Assembly (NCBI RefSeq): GCF_037969875.1
Contig: NZ_CP150218.1
Span: 5,828,001 to 5,892,000 of the forward strand
DNA length: 64,000 bases
Reading direction: 5' to 3'
Origin: Paenibacillus sp. FSL R7-0337
Lineage (GTDB): Bacteria; Bacillota; Bacilli; Paenibacillales; Paenibacillaceae
Part shown: piece after piece, positions 8,578-16,012 of the stretch
Layout of the letters: each line of letters opens with the position of its first letter
How positions within the stretch are numbered: the first letter of the stretch is position 1
Program-made: the position numbers and the translations under genes
The notes under the pieces: generated by a model
What the model was told of the DNA's origin: nothing
The model's input: the letters and a program-made list of their open reading frames with translations, nothing else
Database searches by the model: none

Positions 8578-9471
8578 ATGATAAGCAAATTAGGTTTTTC
8601 TTCAGATGACCGTTTGTTAATAATTAATGCTGATGATTTCGGAATAACTAAGGGAACTAATGAAGCAATTGTTAGTTTATTTGAACAACAAGCTATAACC
8701 TCAACATCTATAATGTTTCCCTGTCCAGCAGCGCGGGAAGCCCTTGAATTAAGTAATCAAAACATTCTAGATAATATCGGGATTCATCTTACCTTAACAA
8801 GCGGTGAGTATCATTCATATCGTCCAGTATTTCAAGAAAGATCATTGAAAAGTTTAATCAATAAGGATGGTAACTTCCATACTGACATTTCATACATAGA
8901 GGAAAATGCCGATGATGAAGAAGTTAGAATTGAATTAGAGGCTCAGATACAAAGTGCCACTATGTTAGGAATTGACCCAACTCATCTTGATAGTCATAGC
9001 GGTAGTCTTATGGGTTTATATGCGGGCAATGATTTTTTAGAAATAACCTTTGATCTATGCGAGAAATATCGTCTCCCCTTTAACTTACCAACAAGAATAA
9101 TTGAACAACCATTTTTTAATAACAAGCAAAAAGAAACTTTTCGCATTAGAATTAATTCAGGAAGAAAACGTGGGATCTTGTTTATTGATGATGTAATTTC
9201 TTTGCCCTACTGCTGTAAGCCCGTGGAATATGAAGAAATGAAGAGACAGTTGCTCACGCTACTCAAAAATATTAAGCCCGGTATAACACAATTAACTATA
9301 CATCCATCGAAAATAACTGAAGAATTGAAGTCTGTAACGAATTGTTATTTTGAGCGTGGGATTGAGTATCTATTACTAATAGATCCTGATATTAATAAAG
9401 TGCTTAGAAAAGAGAATATTAATTTAGTCTCATGGAAAGAAATACGTGATTTACAAAGAATTCTAACTTGA
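8578..9471 (+). CDS. ChbG/YdjC-family carbohydrate deacetylase
   Basis: Predicted metal-dependent deacetylase of 297 residues that would remove acetyl groups from N-acetylated sugars such as chitooligosaccharides. Family motifs are IINADDFGITKGTNEAI near residues 18-34 (metal-binding Asp pair), GIHLTLTSG, and THLDSHSG (His ligands). ATG at 8578 is preceded by AAGGTGGA at a spacing of 7; the frame is open further upstream to 8512, but that part is hydrophobic, poorly coding and lacks a ribosome site. The gene is clearly more AT-rich than its surroundings and sits between the two tRNA-Leu copies, which suggests acquisition by transfer. Confidence 0.88.
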   Translation: MISKLGFSSDDRLLIINADDFGITKGTNEAIVSLFEQQAITSTSIMFPCPAAREALELSNQNILDNIGIHLTLTSGEYHSYRPVFQERSLKSLINKDGNFHTDISYIEENADDEEVRIELEAQIQSATMLGIDPTHLDSHSGSLMGLYAGNDFLEITFDLCEKYRLPFNLPTRIIEQPFFNNKQKETFRIRINSGRKRGILFIDDVISLPYCCKPVEYEEMKRQLLTLLKNIKPGITQLTIHPSKITEELKSVTNCYFERGIEYLLLIDPDINKVLRKENINLVSWKEIRDLQRILT

Positions 9472-9545
9472 TCAAGCTATAGCTGGTGATAATTACCTGA
9501 AACCTTTAGAATGGAAGAAACGAAGATGGATGAAAGGGCGATCCT

Positions 9546-10088
9546 ATGTTACTGGAAACGGAAAGGCTAATTGTTCGTGAATTTGCAGAAAACGATTGGA
9601 GCGATTTACACGAGTATTTGTCATTAGAGCAGGTGCTGGAATACGAGCCGGGCGGTGTAAGCAGTGAAGAGGAATGCAAGAATATAGCCAGGGAACGTGA
9701 GGGTGGAGATAGTTTCTGGGCCGTTAGCTTGAAGGATACCAATAAAATGATCGGTCATATTTATTTTGAGCAAAAAGAACCTGCTGAATTTAAAACATGG
9801 ATGCTAGGCTACATCTTTAACCCTGCATTTTATGGACATGGTTATGCCACTGAGGCTTGCCAAAGAATTTTACAATATGGATTTGAAGCATTGGGTGTTC
9901 ACCGGGTGGCGGCTATGTGTAATCCTGAGAATGCACCTTCCTGGAGACTGCTGGAGCGATTGAATATGCGCCGTGAGGGTCATTTCAAGAAAAAAGCCTT
10001 TTTCAGAAGAACAGATGACGGGCAGCCTGTATGGCATGATGCGTATCAGTATGCGATTCTAAAGGAAGAGTGGAGCTCTATCGTATAA
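9546..10088 (+). CDS. GNAT acetyltransferase, RimJ/RimL-like
   Basis: Acetyl-CoA-dependent N-acetyltransferase of 180 residues. It opens with LLETERLIVREF, the usual start of RimJ/RimL-like and aminoglycoside-type GNATs. The acetyl-CoA binding motif A is visible as GYIFNPAFYGHGYATEA, followed by NAPSWRLLERLNMRREG. AAAGGGCG precedes the ATG. The substrate may be a ribosomal protein N-terminus or a small amine and cannot be decided. It is part of the cargo between the duplicated tRNA-Leu units. Confidence 0.85.
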   Translation: MLLETERLIVREFAENDWSDLHEYLSLEQVLEYEPGGVSSEEECKNIAREREGGDSFWAVSLKDTNKMIGHIYFEQKEPAEFKTWMLGYIFNPAFYGHGYATEACQRILQYGFEALGVHRVAAMCNPENAPSWRLLERLNMRREGHFKKKAFFRRTDDGQPVWHDAYQYAILKEEWSSIV

Positions 10089-10147
10089 TCCTATCAATCT
10101 TGGAGACAATACTAGTAAACGCCTTACCTGGGAGGTAGTCTACGGTA

Positions 10148-10420
10148 ATGAATTACTCTGAGATCTATGACCTTCACCTTCAATTGTTAAAAGCTTACTC
10201 TGCCCATAACAACGGAGAGTACTCGGCCTATCAAAGGGAAATCGATTACTACACGAATCAGCTGCGTTTTGCGGAGGATATTGTGCAGCGGGTTTTTGTC
10301 CTGAACCAGCTAATCAAGATTCATGAGAAAGAGCGGGATGACCTGATCCAGTGGTGCTCTAAAACGTATTTTCATAAAAATTACGATGTTAACGACTCAC
10401 CGGACGGCAGTCTTGGATAA
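10148..10420 (+). CDS. Hypothetical protein, 90 residues
   Basis: Not recognised. A well-placed GGGAGGTAG precedes the ATG by 8 bases. The product is probably helical, rich in Tyr, Leu and charged residues (YDLHLQLLKAYSAHNNGEY), with no signal peptide or membrane segment, so it should be cytoplasmic. The last codons are part of the stem of a terminator, so the C-terminal DSPDGSLG is partly dictated by RNA structure. Last gene of the cargo between the two repeats. Confidence 0.7.
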   Translation: MNYSEIYDLHLQLLKAYSAHNNGEYSAYQREIDYYTNQLRFAEDIVQRVFVLNQLIKIHEKERDDLIQWCSKTYFHKNYDVNDSPDGSLG

Positions 10421-10441
10421 TGCCAGCCGGTGAGTTTTTTT
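10395..10441 (+). terminator. Terminator overlapping the 3' end of the 90-residue gene
   Basis: ACTCACCGG (10395-10403) pairs with CCGGTGAGT (10427-10435), with an inner GGCA/TGCC pairing and a run of T to 10441. The left arm lies inside the coding sequence. Confidence 0.85.
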
Positions 10442-10562
10442 GTAGATGGAGTGGTGTAAGCGCGAAAAGAAGGATTTTTCCAGGATTAGATGGAATAAGA
10501 GTAGCTACAAGAAGAATAATGCCGGTCGGTTCATACCTGGGGAGCTGCTGTTCCAGTTGGTA

Positions 10563-10781
10563 CTAAGATGGCGGCAGGTTCAACAACTCTGCGACTTGAC
10601 GGCGGTATCTGTCTGCCTTGCGGGTGCCGTGAATCAGGTTGGACAGCCGATAGGGTGGGATGTCGTGTAATTCACAGAATTTCTTCTGATCCAAGTGCAG
10701 TTCTGCCGGACGTTGCTTGATGGCCCAGCCGTAGGCAGTAATAGGGCGTTTGCTGTTGGGGGAGGCAGTTGGCTGATGCAA
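10563..10781 (-). pseudogene. Small HTH gene, copy B, promoterless
   Basis: Same protein as at 7520 with Leu to Pro in the second helix region (IKQRPAELHLDQ). The upstream region was deleted, so the frame now begins in sequence belonging to the opposite gene (MHQPTASP), and no promoter or ribosome site of its own remains. Probably not expressed. Confidence 0.7.
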
Positions 10782-11024
10782 TCCATCTATGAACGTATTG
10801 TATTATTGATTAAACGGCAAGGAATTACGAAGAAATCCTTCTGTGCACAGCTCGGAATCAGCACCGGCAGTATGGGAGACTGGAAACGCGGCAAATCTAC
10901 GCCCGGTACACATAAGCTGATTGAGATTGCTGCATTTTTTCATGTGAGCTTGGATTGGCTAATCCTGGGTAAGCAGCCCCAAACGATTCAGGAAAGCGGC
11001 GAGGATTATTTTACCGATTTATAA
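10776..11024 (+). pseudogene. XRE regulator, copy B, C-terminally truncated
   Basis: 82 residues instead of 121. The Cro/C1 helix-turn-helix is intact and nearly identical to the copy at 7863 (Asn to Ser in GISTGSMGDWKRG), and GGGGGAGG is kept upstream. The acidic C-terminal third is gone: after SGEDYF the deletion joins to the tRNA upstream region, giving TDL and a stop that overlaps the tRNA -10 box. The former promoter and TTTTTACGT repeats are also gone. If transcribed, it could give a bare DNA-binding domain. Confidence 0.75.
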
Positions 11025-11070
11025 TATTGAATGTTGGCCTCAAACAATGCATCAACGTTAGACACACCGC

Positions 11071-11153
11071 GCGGTAGTGGTGGAATGGCAGACACGCTAT
11101 CTTGAGGGGGTAGTGGGTGTATACCCGTGGAGGTTCGAGTCCTCTCTACCGCA
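11071..11153 (+). tRNA. tRNA-Leu (anticodon GAG), copy B
   Basis: Base-for-base identical to 8312-8394. TATAAT is kept at 11020-11025, but the sequence 17 bases upstream is now CGGCGA instead of TTTACT, so the promoter is probably weak and expression may depend on read-through. Confidence 0.95.
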
Positions 11154-11161
11154 TATATTTC

Positions 11162-11207
11162 AAAAAAGCTGATATCCTTGATGATTCAAGGATATCAGCT
11201 TTTTTTG
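11162..11207. terminator. Bidirectional terminator between tRNA-Leu B and gpx
   Basis: A perfect 20-bp stem (11162-11181 with 11186-11205) around a 4-base loop, with A and T runs at its ends, so it can stop both the tRNA transcript and the converging gpx transcript. Confidence 0.9.
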
Positions 11208-11218
11208 TTGAACCCGCT

Positions 11219-11698
11219 CTAGCGCAGCAGCTTCTCTATATCCTCTTCGATCTGATCAGGTGTTGTCTGCGGGGCAAACCGCTTCAGCACACGGCCTTCC
11301 TGGTCCACCAGGAATTTGGTGAAGTTCCATTTGATACTCTTCGAGCCGAGTACACCAGGTGCCTCTTTAGTCAGATACTTGAACAGGGGATGGGCGTCGG
11401 CGCCTTTGACATTGATTTTCTCGTACATTGGGAAGGATACACCGTAATTGATCTCGCAGAACTCGGCAATATCCTCGCTCTCACCCGGCTCCTGTCCGGC
11501 AAACTGGTTACTTGGGAAGCCCAGAATCTCAAAACCACGGTCTTTGAATTTATCGTACACTTCCTGGAGACCCTTATATTGCGGGGTAAGTCCGCACTTG
11601 CTGGCTGTATTCACGACGAGCAGAACCTTGCCTTTGTACTTGGAGAGTGATTCTTCCTGGCCCCGCAGGGTGTTGGCTTCAAAATCATGGACATTCAT
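11219..11698 (-). CDS. Glutathione peroxidase family protein (thiol peroxidase)
   Basis: Cytoplasmic peroxidase of 159 residues that reduces hydrogen peroxide and organic peroxides. The active-site motif NTASKCGLTPQY places the peroxidatic Cys at residue 35; the Gln of FPSNQFAGQEPG and the Trp of IKWNFTKFLVD complete the catalytic set. Bacterial Cys-type members usually take electrons from thioredoxin, not glutathione; that is family knowledge. GGGAGGA precedes the ATG. Its promoter overlaps a palindrome related to one at ohr, which lies divergently, so the two peroxide-defence genes may share a regulator. Confidence 0.95.
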   Translation of the reverse strand: MNVHDFEANTLRGQEESLSKYKGKVLLVVNTASKCGLTPQYKGLQEVYDKFKDRGFEILGFPSNQFAGQEPGESEDIAEFCEINYGVSFPMYEKINVKGADAHPLFKYLTKEAPGVLGSKSIKWNFTKFLVDQEGRVLKRFAPQTTPDQIEEDIEKLLR

Positions 11699-11727
11699 GA
11701 ATGATTCCTCCCGAACATTGATTTATC

Positions 11728-11763
11728 ACAATTTAATTGTACACTATTCACCGCCGGAAGCAA
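11728..11763 (-). promoter_or_regulatory. gpx promoter with overlapping palindromic operator
   Basis: Reading the minus strand, TTGCTT (11758-11763), a 16-base spacer and TACAAT (11736-11741). The -10 box lies inside ACAATTTAATTGT (11728-11740), an inverted repeat with one central base. As I recall, this resembles the AATT-centred site of the organic-peroxide repressor OhrR; that match is from memory. Confidence 0.55.
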
Positions 11764-11813
11764 GTTTTAAAAGGTAACAATCTGCCCCAATCGTTTCAAA
11801 AATGTGAGGTTGT

Positions 11814-11847
11814 TTAAGTTAAGGATAAGTGTTCTTACAAAATTTGT
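11814..11847 (+). promoter_or_regulatory. ohr promoter with overlapping palindrome
   Basis: TTAAGT (11814-11819), a 16-base spacer and TACAAA (11836-11841). The -10 box overlaps ACAAAATTTGT (11837-11847), an inverted repeat built like the one at gpx. It fits a peroxide-sensing repressor, but the half-sites differ from those at gpx. Confidence 0.45.
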
Positions 11848-11868
11848 GTTAAAAGGAGAGAGTTAAAG

Positions 11869-12303
11869 ATGAGTACATTGAAACTAAAACCCCTATATAC
11901 AGCTTCAGCCAAGGTTCGCGGAGGCCGTGAAGGTTCGGTGGAATCGTCCGACGGAGCGCTGAAGCATGATCTCAAAATCCCGAAGGAGCTTGGCGGTCCT
12001 GGTGGTGCCGGCACAAATCCGGAGCAGCTGTTCGCGGCGGGCTATGGTGCGTGTTATGAGAGTGCCCTTGCTAATATTGCCCGTAAAGAAGGCGTAAAGC
12101 TGCAGGATGTCGAGATTACCTCGAATGTGCTGATCGGCAAGGACGAGAGCGATGGAGGCTTCAAGCTGGCCGTGAAGCTGGATGTGAAGCTGCCAGGTAT
12201 TGAGCGCTCTGTGGCAGAGGATCTGGCTAAGAAAGCCCATGATTTCTGCCCGTACTCCAAGGCGACCCGCGGAAACATTGAGGTTGAGTTGAACGTTTTG
12301 TAG
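11869..12303 (+). CDS. ohr: Organic hydroperoxide resistance protein, OsmC/Ohr family
   Basis: Dithiol peroxidase of 144 residues that reduces organic and fatty-acid hydroperoxides. The two catalytic cysteines are Cys62 in YGACYESAL and Cys127 in HDFCPYSKATRGN, both in their family contexts, and the length is normal. AAGGAGAG sits eight bases before the ATG. It lies divergent from gpx, with a 170-base region holding two similar palindromes. A Bacilli ohr gene is usually repressed by OhrR; no ohrR gene is in the window. Confidence 0.95.
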   Translation: MSTLKLKPLYTASAKVRGGREGSVESSDGALKHDLKIPKELGGPGGAGTNPEQLFAAGYGACYESALANIARKEGVKLQDVEITSNVLIGKDESDGGFKLAVKLDVKLPGIERSVAEDLAKKAHDFCPYSKATRGNIEVELNVL

Positions 12304-12343
12304 CGATAGATAGCAATGTGAAATTGAATAGCATGGTTATCTG

Positions 12344-12372
12344 AAAGACCAGACATTCAATGTCTGGTCTTT
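12344..12372 (+). terminator. Terminator after ohr
   Basis: AAAGACCAGACATT pairs with AATGTCTGGTCTTT in an almost gapless palindrome ending in T residues, about 40 bases after the ohr stop. Confidence 0.75.
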
Positions 12373-12487
12373 CATTATGTTGAGCGCAGAACCACGGGTA
12401 AGAATGGACAAAGCTGGGAATAATGGCTAAATAGAGTCTGAGAAGGCCGGAAGTGTGGTAAATAGCGTGCAGGAGCTTGTACTTTGG

Positions 12488-12516
12488 TTGACATCACCCC
12501 GGAAATTCTTTAATAT
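12488..12516 (+). promoter_or_regulatory. Strong SigA-type promoter of the Cys-rich small protein
   Basis: Perfect TTGACA (12488-12493), a 17-base spacer and TAATAT (12511-12516), about 65 bases before the likely start at 12583. Confidence 0.75.
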
Positions 12517-12582
12517 GTCTAAGTATCTGTTAATGTCGCGCGTGCTATTAACTACCAAAAATTTAAATAATGGGTGATGAAG

Positions 12583-12858
12583 ATGTCTTACAAACCGAGT
12601 ATTACGAATGTGACCAAAGCTAGCAGCAATGATAAGGAAGGATTGTACGAGTTCATTATCAAGCTTGCTGACGGAACGGAGTGCCGCGCGTTCTACAACC
12701 GGTTTCCGGAATGGAAAATGACGAACATCAGCCGCCTGCTCAAGACTCCTTGTCCGGTATGCCGCAAAGATTTCATTTGCAAATGCATGGAATCCTTCAC
12801 TGCTGATTTCGAAGAGCAAATGACCGGGGACGAATGGATTAACAAAAGCAATTGCTGA
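12583..12858 (+). CDS. Small hypothetical protein with four-cysteine cluster
   Basis: 91 residues, family not recognised. Cys57, Cys60, Cys66 and Cys68 (CPVCRKDFICKC) form a compact cluster that could bind zinc or another metal. The N-terminal half looks like a small beta sheet (LYEFIIKLADGTECRAFYN). Three in-frame starts exist (12574, 12577, 12583); 12583 is chosen because GGTGA lies five bases before it. It has its own consensus promoter and a terminator, so it is a single-gene unit and probably well expressed. No signal peptide. Confidence 0.75.
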   Translation: MSYKPSITNVTKASSNDKEGLYEFIIKLADGTECRAFYNRFPEWKMTNISRLLKTPCPVCRKDFICKCMESFTADFEEQMTGDEWINKSNC

Positions 12859-12884
12859 ATAATTAGACGAACGGACGTTGTAGG

Positions 12885-12908
12885 CGCGGGAGCTATCCCG
12901 CGTTTTTT
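12885..12908 (+). terminator. Terminator after the Cys-rich small protein
   Basis: CGCGGGA and TCCCGCG pair around GCTA and are followed by six T and then a further T run. Confidence 0.9.
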
Positions 12909-12968
12909 GTTTTTTTTCAAAAGGGGAACTAAATGTTACACTATGCGTAAGAGGAAGGGGGCGGTGAT

Positions 12969-13388
12969 GTGGCTGAGGAGCGGAAGGGAATACAGGGTGA
13001 ATCTATTGTGCTGATTGACGGGGTCTGTCATCTGTGCCAGGGAATCGTCCGGTTCATTATTCCGCGTGATCCCAAGGCGAACTTCAAATTTGCCTCCTTG
13101 CAGAGTGATGCGGCCCGGGAACTGCTTAAGGCAGGCGGTCTGCCGGAGCAGCAATTGGATACTGTGGTACTGATAGAAGACGGCAAGTATTATACGAAAT
13201 CGGCTGCAGTGCTGAGGATTGCCCGCAGACTCCGGTTTCCGTGGCCTGCCGCCTATGTGTTCATCCTGATTCCTGGGCCGCTGCGTAACGCGATGTACAA
13301 GATTGTGGCCAGGAACCGCTACCGCTGGTTCGGCCGGGATGAGCAGTGTCTGCTGCCGACACCGGATATGAAGCGCAGATTTCTGTAG
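12969..13388 (+). CDS. DCC-family (DUF393) thiol oxidoreductase-like protein
   Basis: 139 residues. The family signature DGVCHLC puts the CxxC pair at Cys20 and Cys23 near the N-terminus, as in all DCC proteins, which are thought to be thioredoxin-like thiol-disulfide oxidoreductases; substrates are unknown. Other family features are FASLQSDAARELL, VVLIEDGKYYTKSAAVLRI and the C-terminal RNRYRWFGRDEQCLLP. GTG start at 12969 with AGGGGGCGG upstream. Free-standing gene, close to the peroxide-defence cluster. Confidence 0.88.
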   Translation: MAEERKGIQGESIVLIDGVCHLCQGIVRFIIPRDPKANFKFASLQSDAARELLKAGGLPEQQLDTVVLIEDGKYYTKSAAVLRIARRLRFPWPAAYVFILIPGPLRNAMYKIVARNRYRWFGRDEQCLLPTPDMKRRFL

Positions 13389-13438
13389 CCGGTAAGGGGG
13401 ATTCTGAGGGATTCTCTCAAATAGTGGAGAAAAAGTTA

Positions 13439-13467
13439 TTGCCGACCTCTTATATATATGCTACTAT
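13439..13467 (+). promoter_or_regulatory. Promoter upstream of Tad pilus operon 1
   Basis: TTGCCG (13439-13444), a 17-base spacer and TACTAT (13462-13467). The expected start is near 13474, only about 20 bases before a terminator-like hairpin. Confidence 0.65.
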
Positions 13468-13494
13468 AGCAGTAAATTACAGGAACAGTAACGG

Positions 13495-13541
13495 AAGCAC
13501 CGTTCAATGACCGTATTCACGGTTATTGGCGGTGCTTTTTT
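13495..13541 (+). terminator. Leader terminator or attenuator before Tad operon 1
   Basis: Outer pairing AAGCACCG (13495-13502) with CGGTGCTT (13530-13537) and inner pairing CAATGACCGT (13505-13514) with ACGGTTATTG (13519-13528) around ATTC form one long stem followed by T to 13541. It stands between the promoter and the first tad gene, so tad expression must pass it. It could also end a short RNA of about 67 nt. Confidence 0.75.
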
Positions 13542-13583
13542 GCTGTTCTTTTTCTTATGTATCCAAGAGAGGAGGAGGATTTC

Positions 13584-14744
13584 ATGACGGCAAGAATCGT
13601 ACTTGCAGTCCGGGAGAGCCAGTATATTGAACCGCTGCTTCATTATCTTCACCATAGCGAGTATGGAGAGATGCTGCGGATTACGGCTTTCAGCAGACTG
13701 GACGCTTTTATGGAATTTATGACAGGTGACGAGCTGCCGGATGCGGTTGCCGCTGACCCGTCTTTCATTGAAGCCTGGCTGGTGGAAGGGAGAAGTACCG
13801 TTCCCTGGGCTGTCTTAAGTGAAGGCGGAGAATTGCCGAATGGCCGGGATCTGGCGGGGGAAAGGCATATTGCCAAGTATCAGGCTCTGCCGGCGCTAAT
13901 GGAAGCGATTCTCCAGTTGAGCGATCAGAAGCGTGTCCGGACGGCTGCTCTGCCTAAGGAAGCAACGCTGCTGCTCGGGATCGTCTCGGCCAGCGGCGGC
14001 AGCGGCAAAACCACGGTAGCACTGAACATGGCGAAGCAGCTTGGAGCAGTTGGCCTGTCCGTGTTCTATCTTAATCTGGAGAGTGTGGACAGCAGCGGAT
14101 TCATCCTGCGTATGCCGGGGAGCCATGTTCCCGGTCTGGAGCGGCTTTTATATGAGCTTAAGGCCGGAGGGCCAGAGAATAAGGGAGGAAGAGGGCAGCC
14201 GAAATGGACCGATTATGCGTTCAGACATGACAGTCTGCGGTGTGATGCCTTCCGGCCGGTGGAGAATTTCAAGGAGATGCTCCAGATGTCGCGGCAGGAT
14301 ACAATGGATCTCCTGGAGGGGCTGGCCGGAGCTGGAAGCTATGATGTGGTTATTGTAGACACCGGCGCTATTGAGGAGGAGCGGGCCCAGGCTGTTCTGA
14401 ACAGATGCGGCATTCTGCTGTGGGTGCTGAAGAATGACCAGGCCAGTATCCGTAAGACGGAACGCTGGCTCGATTATATTGCCAGTCCGCACTCCGGCAT
14501 GCAGCCGGAGCTGGTGAACAGGAGCCGATTCGTTATGAACGGCTGTACCGGAGCAGATAGTGAAGGTCCGCTATCCGCTGCCCTCCGGTTGGATGCTGTA
14601 CTTCCGTATATTCCATCCTGGGGTTTACAGCATTATGGAGAACTCTGCCTAAGCTCTCCCCAATTCATCGACGGTATTCAGCAGCTCTCCAGAGCTATCG
14701 TAGAGCCAGAATTGCCTTTGGTGTTCACCGGGATTCCTGTATGA
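13584..14744 (+). CDS. TadZ/CpaE-like pilus ATPase, Tad locus 1
   Basis: ParA/MinD-like P-loop protein of 386 residues that in Tad systems places the pilus machine at its cell site. About 125 N-terminal residues form a receiver-like domain. The Walker A motif SASGGSGKTTVALNMA (GGSGKTT at residues 138-144) is intact, and YDVVIVDTGA gives Walker B. The frame is open from ATG 13557, but GAGAGGAGGAGG lies between that codon and ATG 13584, so the latter is used. First gene of a ten-gene operon; its end overlaps the tadA-like gene by 4 bases. Confidence 0.88.
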   Translation: MTARIVLAVRESQYIEPLLHYLHHSEYGEMLRITAFSRLDAFMEFMTGDELPDAVAADPSFIEAWLVEGRSTVPWAVLSEGGELPNGRDLAGERHIAKYQALPALMEAILQLSDQKRVRTAALPKEATLLLGIVSASGGSGKTTVALNMAKQLGAVGLSVFYLNLESVDSSGFILRMPGSHVPGLERLLYELKAGGPENKGGRGQPKWTDYAFRHDSLRCDAFRPVENFKEMLQMSRQDTMDLLEGLAGAGSYDVVIVDTGAIEEERAQAVLNRCGILLWVLKNDQASIRKTERWLDYIASPHSGMQPELVNRSRFVMNGCTGADSEGPLSAALRLDAVLPYIPSWGLQHYGELCLSSPQFIDGIQQLSRAIVEPELPLVFTGIPV

Positions 14745-16012
14745 ATGAAGAGATGTTCCGTGCCTTGCGCAGCGATATCCGGGCAGGGCTGGATGTTACC
14801 TCGGTCATCGGGAATGATGAGCTGGCAGCTTATATCGAACGGATCATTCTGGAGCGGGAGCAATTACGCCTCCTGACTGCCCAGGAGAAGCACGGGCTGG
14901 TGAAGAAGCTGTTCGATTCCTTCCGGGGGCTGGATATTCTTCAGCCGCTGGTGGATAATCCGGCGATCACCGAGATTATGATCAACAGCCATGAGGAGAT
15001 CTTTATTGAGGAAGAGGGCATGATCCGCAGGCTGCCGCTGGCTTTTGAATCGGGGAGCAGACTGGAGGATATCATTCAGATTATCGTCTCCGGCGTCAAC
15101 CGTGTGGTCAATGAATCCTCGCCGATTGTAGATGCGCGGCTGCAGGATGGCTCGCGTGTCAATATCGTACTGCCGCCTGCAGCGCTGAAGGGTCCAGCCA
15201 TGACCATCCGCAAATTCCCGGAGACACCGATGTCGATGGCAGAGCTGGTGAGACGTGAAGCGCTCTCGGAGGAAGCGGCTGAGCTGCTGCAGATTCTGGT
15301 TACTGCCAAATACAATATTTTCATCAGCGGGGGGACTGGCTCAGGGAAAACAACCTTTCTGAATGCTCTATCGCAATACATCCCGCCGCAGGAGCGTGTC
15401 ATTACGGTGGAGGATTCGGCAGAGCTGCAGATCGTTACGGTTCCGAATCTGGTCTCCCTGGAGACCCGGAATGCTAACACGGAGGGGCGGGGGGAGATCA
15501 CCATTCGTGACCTGATCCGCACCTCGCTGCGGATGCGGCCGAACCGGATTGTCGTCGGCGAGGTGCGTGGAGCTGAATGTCTGGATATGCTGCAGGCGAT
15601 GAACACCGGCCATGACGGTTCGTTGTCAACGGGGCATTCGAATAGTGCACTGGACATGCTCAGCCGCCTGGAGACTATGGTGCTCAGCGCTGCTGATCTG
15701 CCGGTAACCGTCGTCCGTCAGCAGATCAGCTCAGCGATCGATATATTCGTGCATTTGTCGCGGCTGCGTGACTGTTCACGCCGGGTGATGGAGATCAGTG
15801 AGGTTGCTGGAATCCGCAGCGGTGAAGTCATCCTGAATCCTCTGTATGAGTTTCGGGAATCGGGCGAACAGGATGGCAGGGTGCAAGGGAAGCTTGAGGT
15901 CAGCGGCAACCCGCTTCTGCATGCAGACAAGCTGCGGATGGCCGGAATCCATGATTATCCGCTCAAGCAGTATGAGAGTAGAAGCTTTGCGAAGGAGGCG
16001 AGTGTACCTTGA
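14741..16012 (+). CDS. tadA: TadA/CpaF secretion ATPase, Tad locus 1
   Basis: Hexameric motor ATPase of 423 residues that drives pilus assembly at the cytoplasmic face. Walker A is GGTGSGKTT (residues 197-205). The Asp-box and Walker B region reads VEDSAELQI and MRPNRIVVGEVRGAE, and the His-box reads NTGHDGSLSTGHSNSA. The N-terminal domain includes the usual ILQPLVDNPAITEIMIN. Overlaps the genes on both sides by 4 bases (ATGA and TTGA), so it is translationally coupled. Confidence 0.96.
   Translation: MNEEMFRALRSDIRAGLDVTSVIGNDELAAYIERIILEREQLRLLTAQEKHGLVKKLFDSFRGLDILQPLVDNPAITEIMINSHEEIFIEEEGMIRRLPLAFESGSRLEDIIQIIVSGVNRVVNESSPIVDARLQDGSRVNIVLPPAALKGPAMTIRKFPETPMSMAELVRREALSEEAAELLQILVTAKYNIFISGGTGSGKTTFLNALSQYIPPQERVITVEDSAELQIVTVPNLVSLETRNANTEGRGEITIRDLIRTSLRMRPNRIVVGEVRGAECLDMLQAMNTGHDGSLSTGHSNSALDMLSRLETMVLSAADLPVTVVRQQISSAIDIFVHLSRLRDCSRRVMEISEVAGIRSGEVILNPLYEFRESGEQDGRVQGKLEVSGNPLLHADKLRMAGIHDYPLKQYESRSFAKEASVP

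Larger units (their letters stand above)
10450..11153. repeat. Direct repeat copy B, degenerate
   Basis: Copy of 7412-8394 with two internal deletions. The first (130 bases, equivalent to 7715-7844) joins at a TT shared by both ends and removes the whole divergent promoter region. The second (154 bases, equivalent to 8100-8253) removes the XRE 3' end and the tRNA -35 box. Elsewhere only scattered base changes are seen, and the tRNA is unchanged. Confidence 0.9.

Noticed and set aside
7412..11153. Intact prophage or integrative element
   Set aside because: No integrase, structural, replication or conjugation gene lies between or beside the repeats. Only a duplicated regulator-tRNA unit with cargo is supported.
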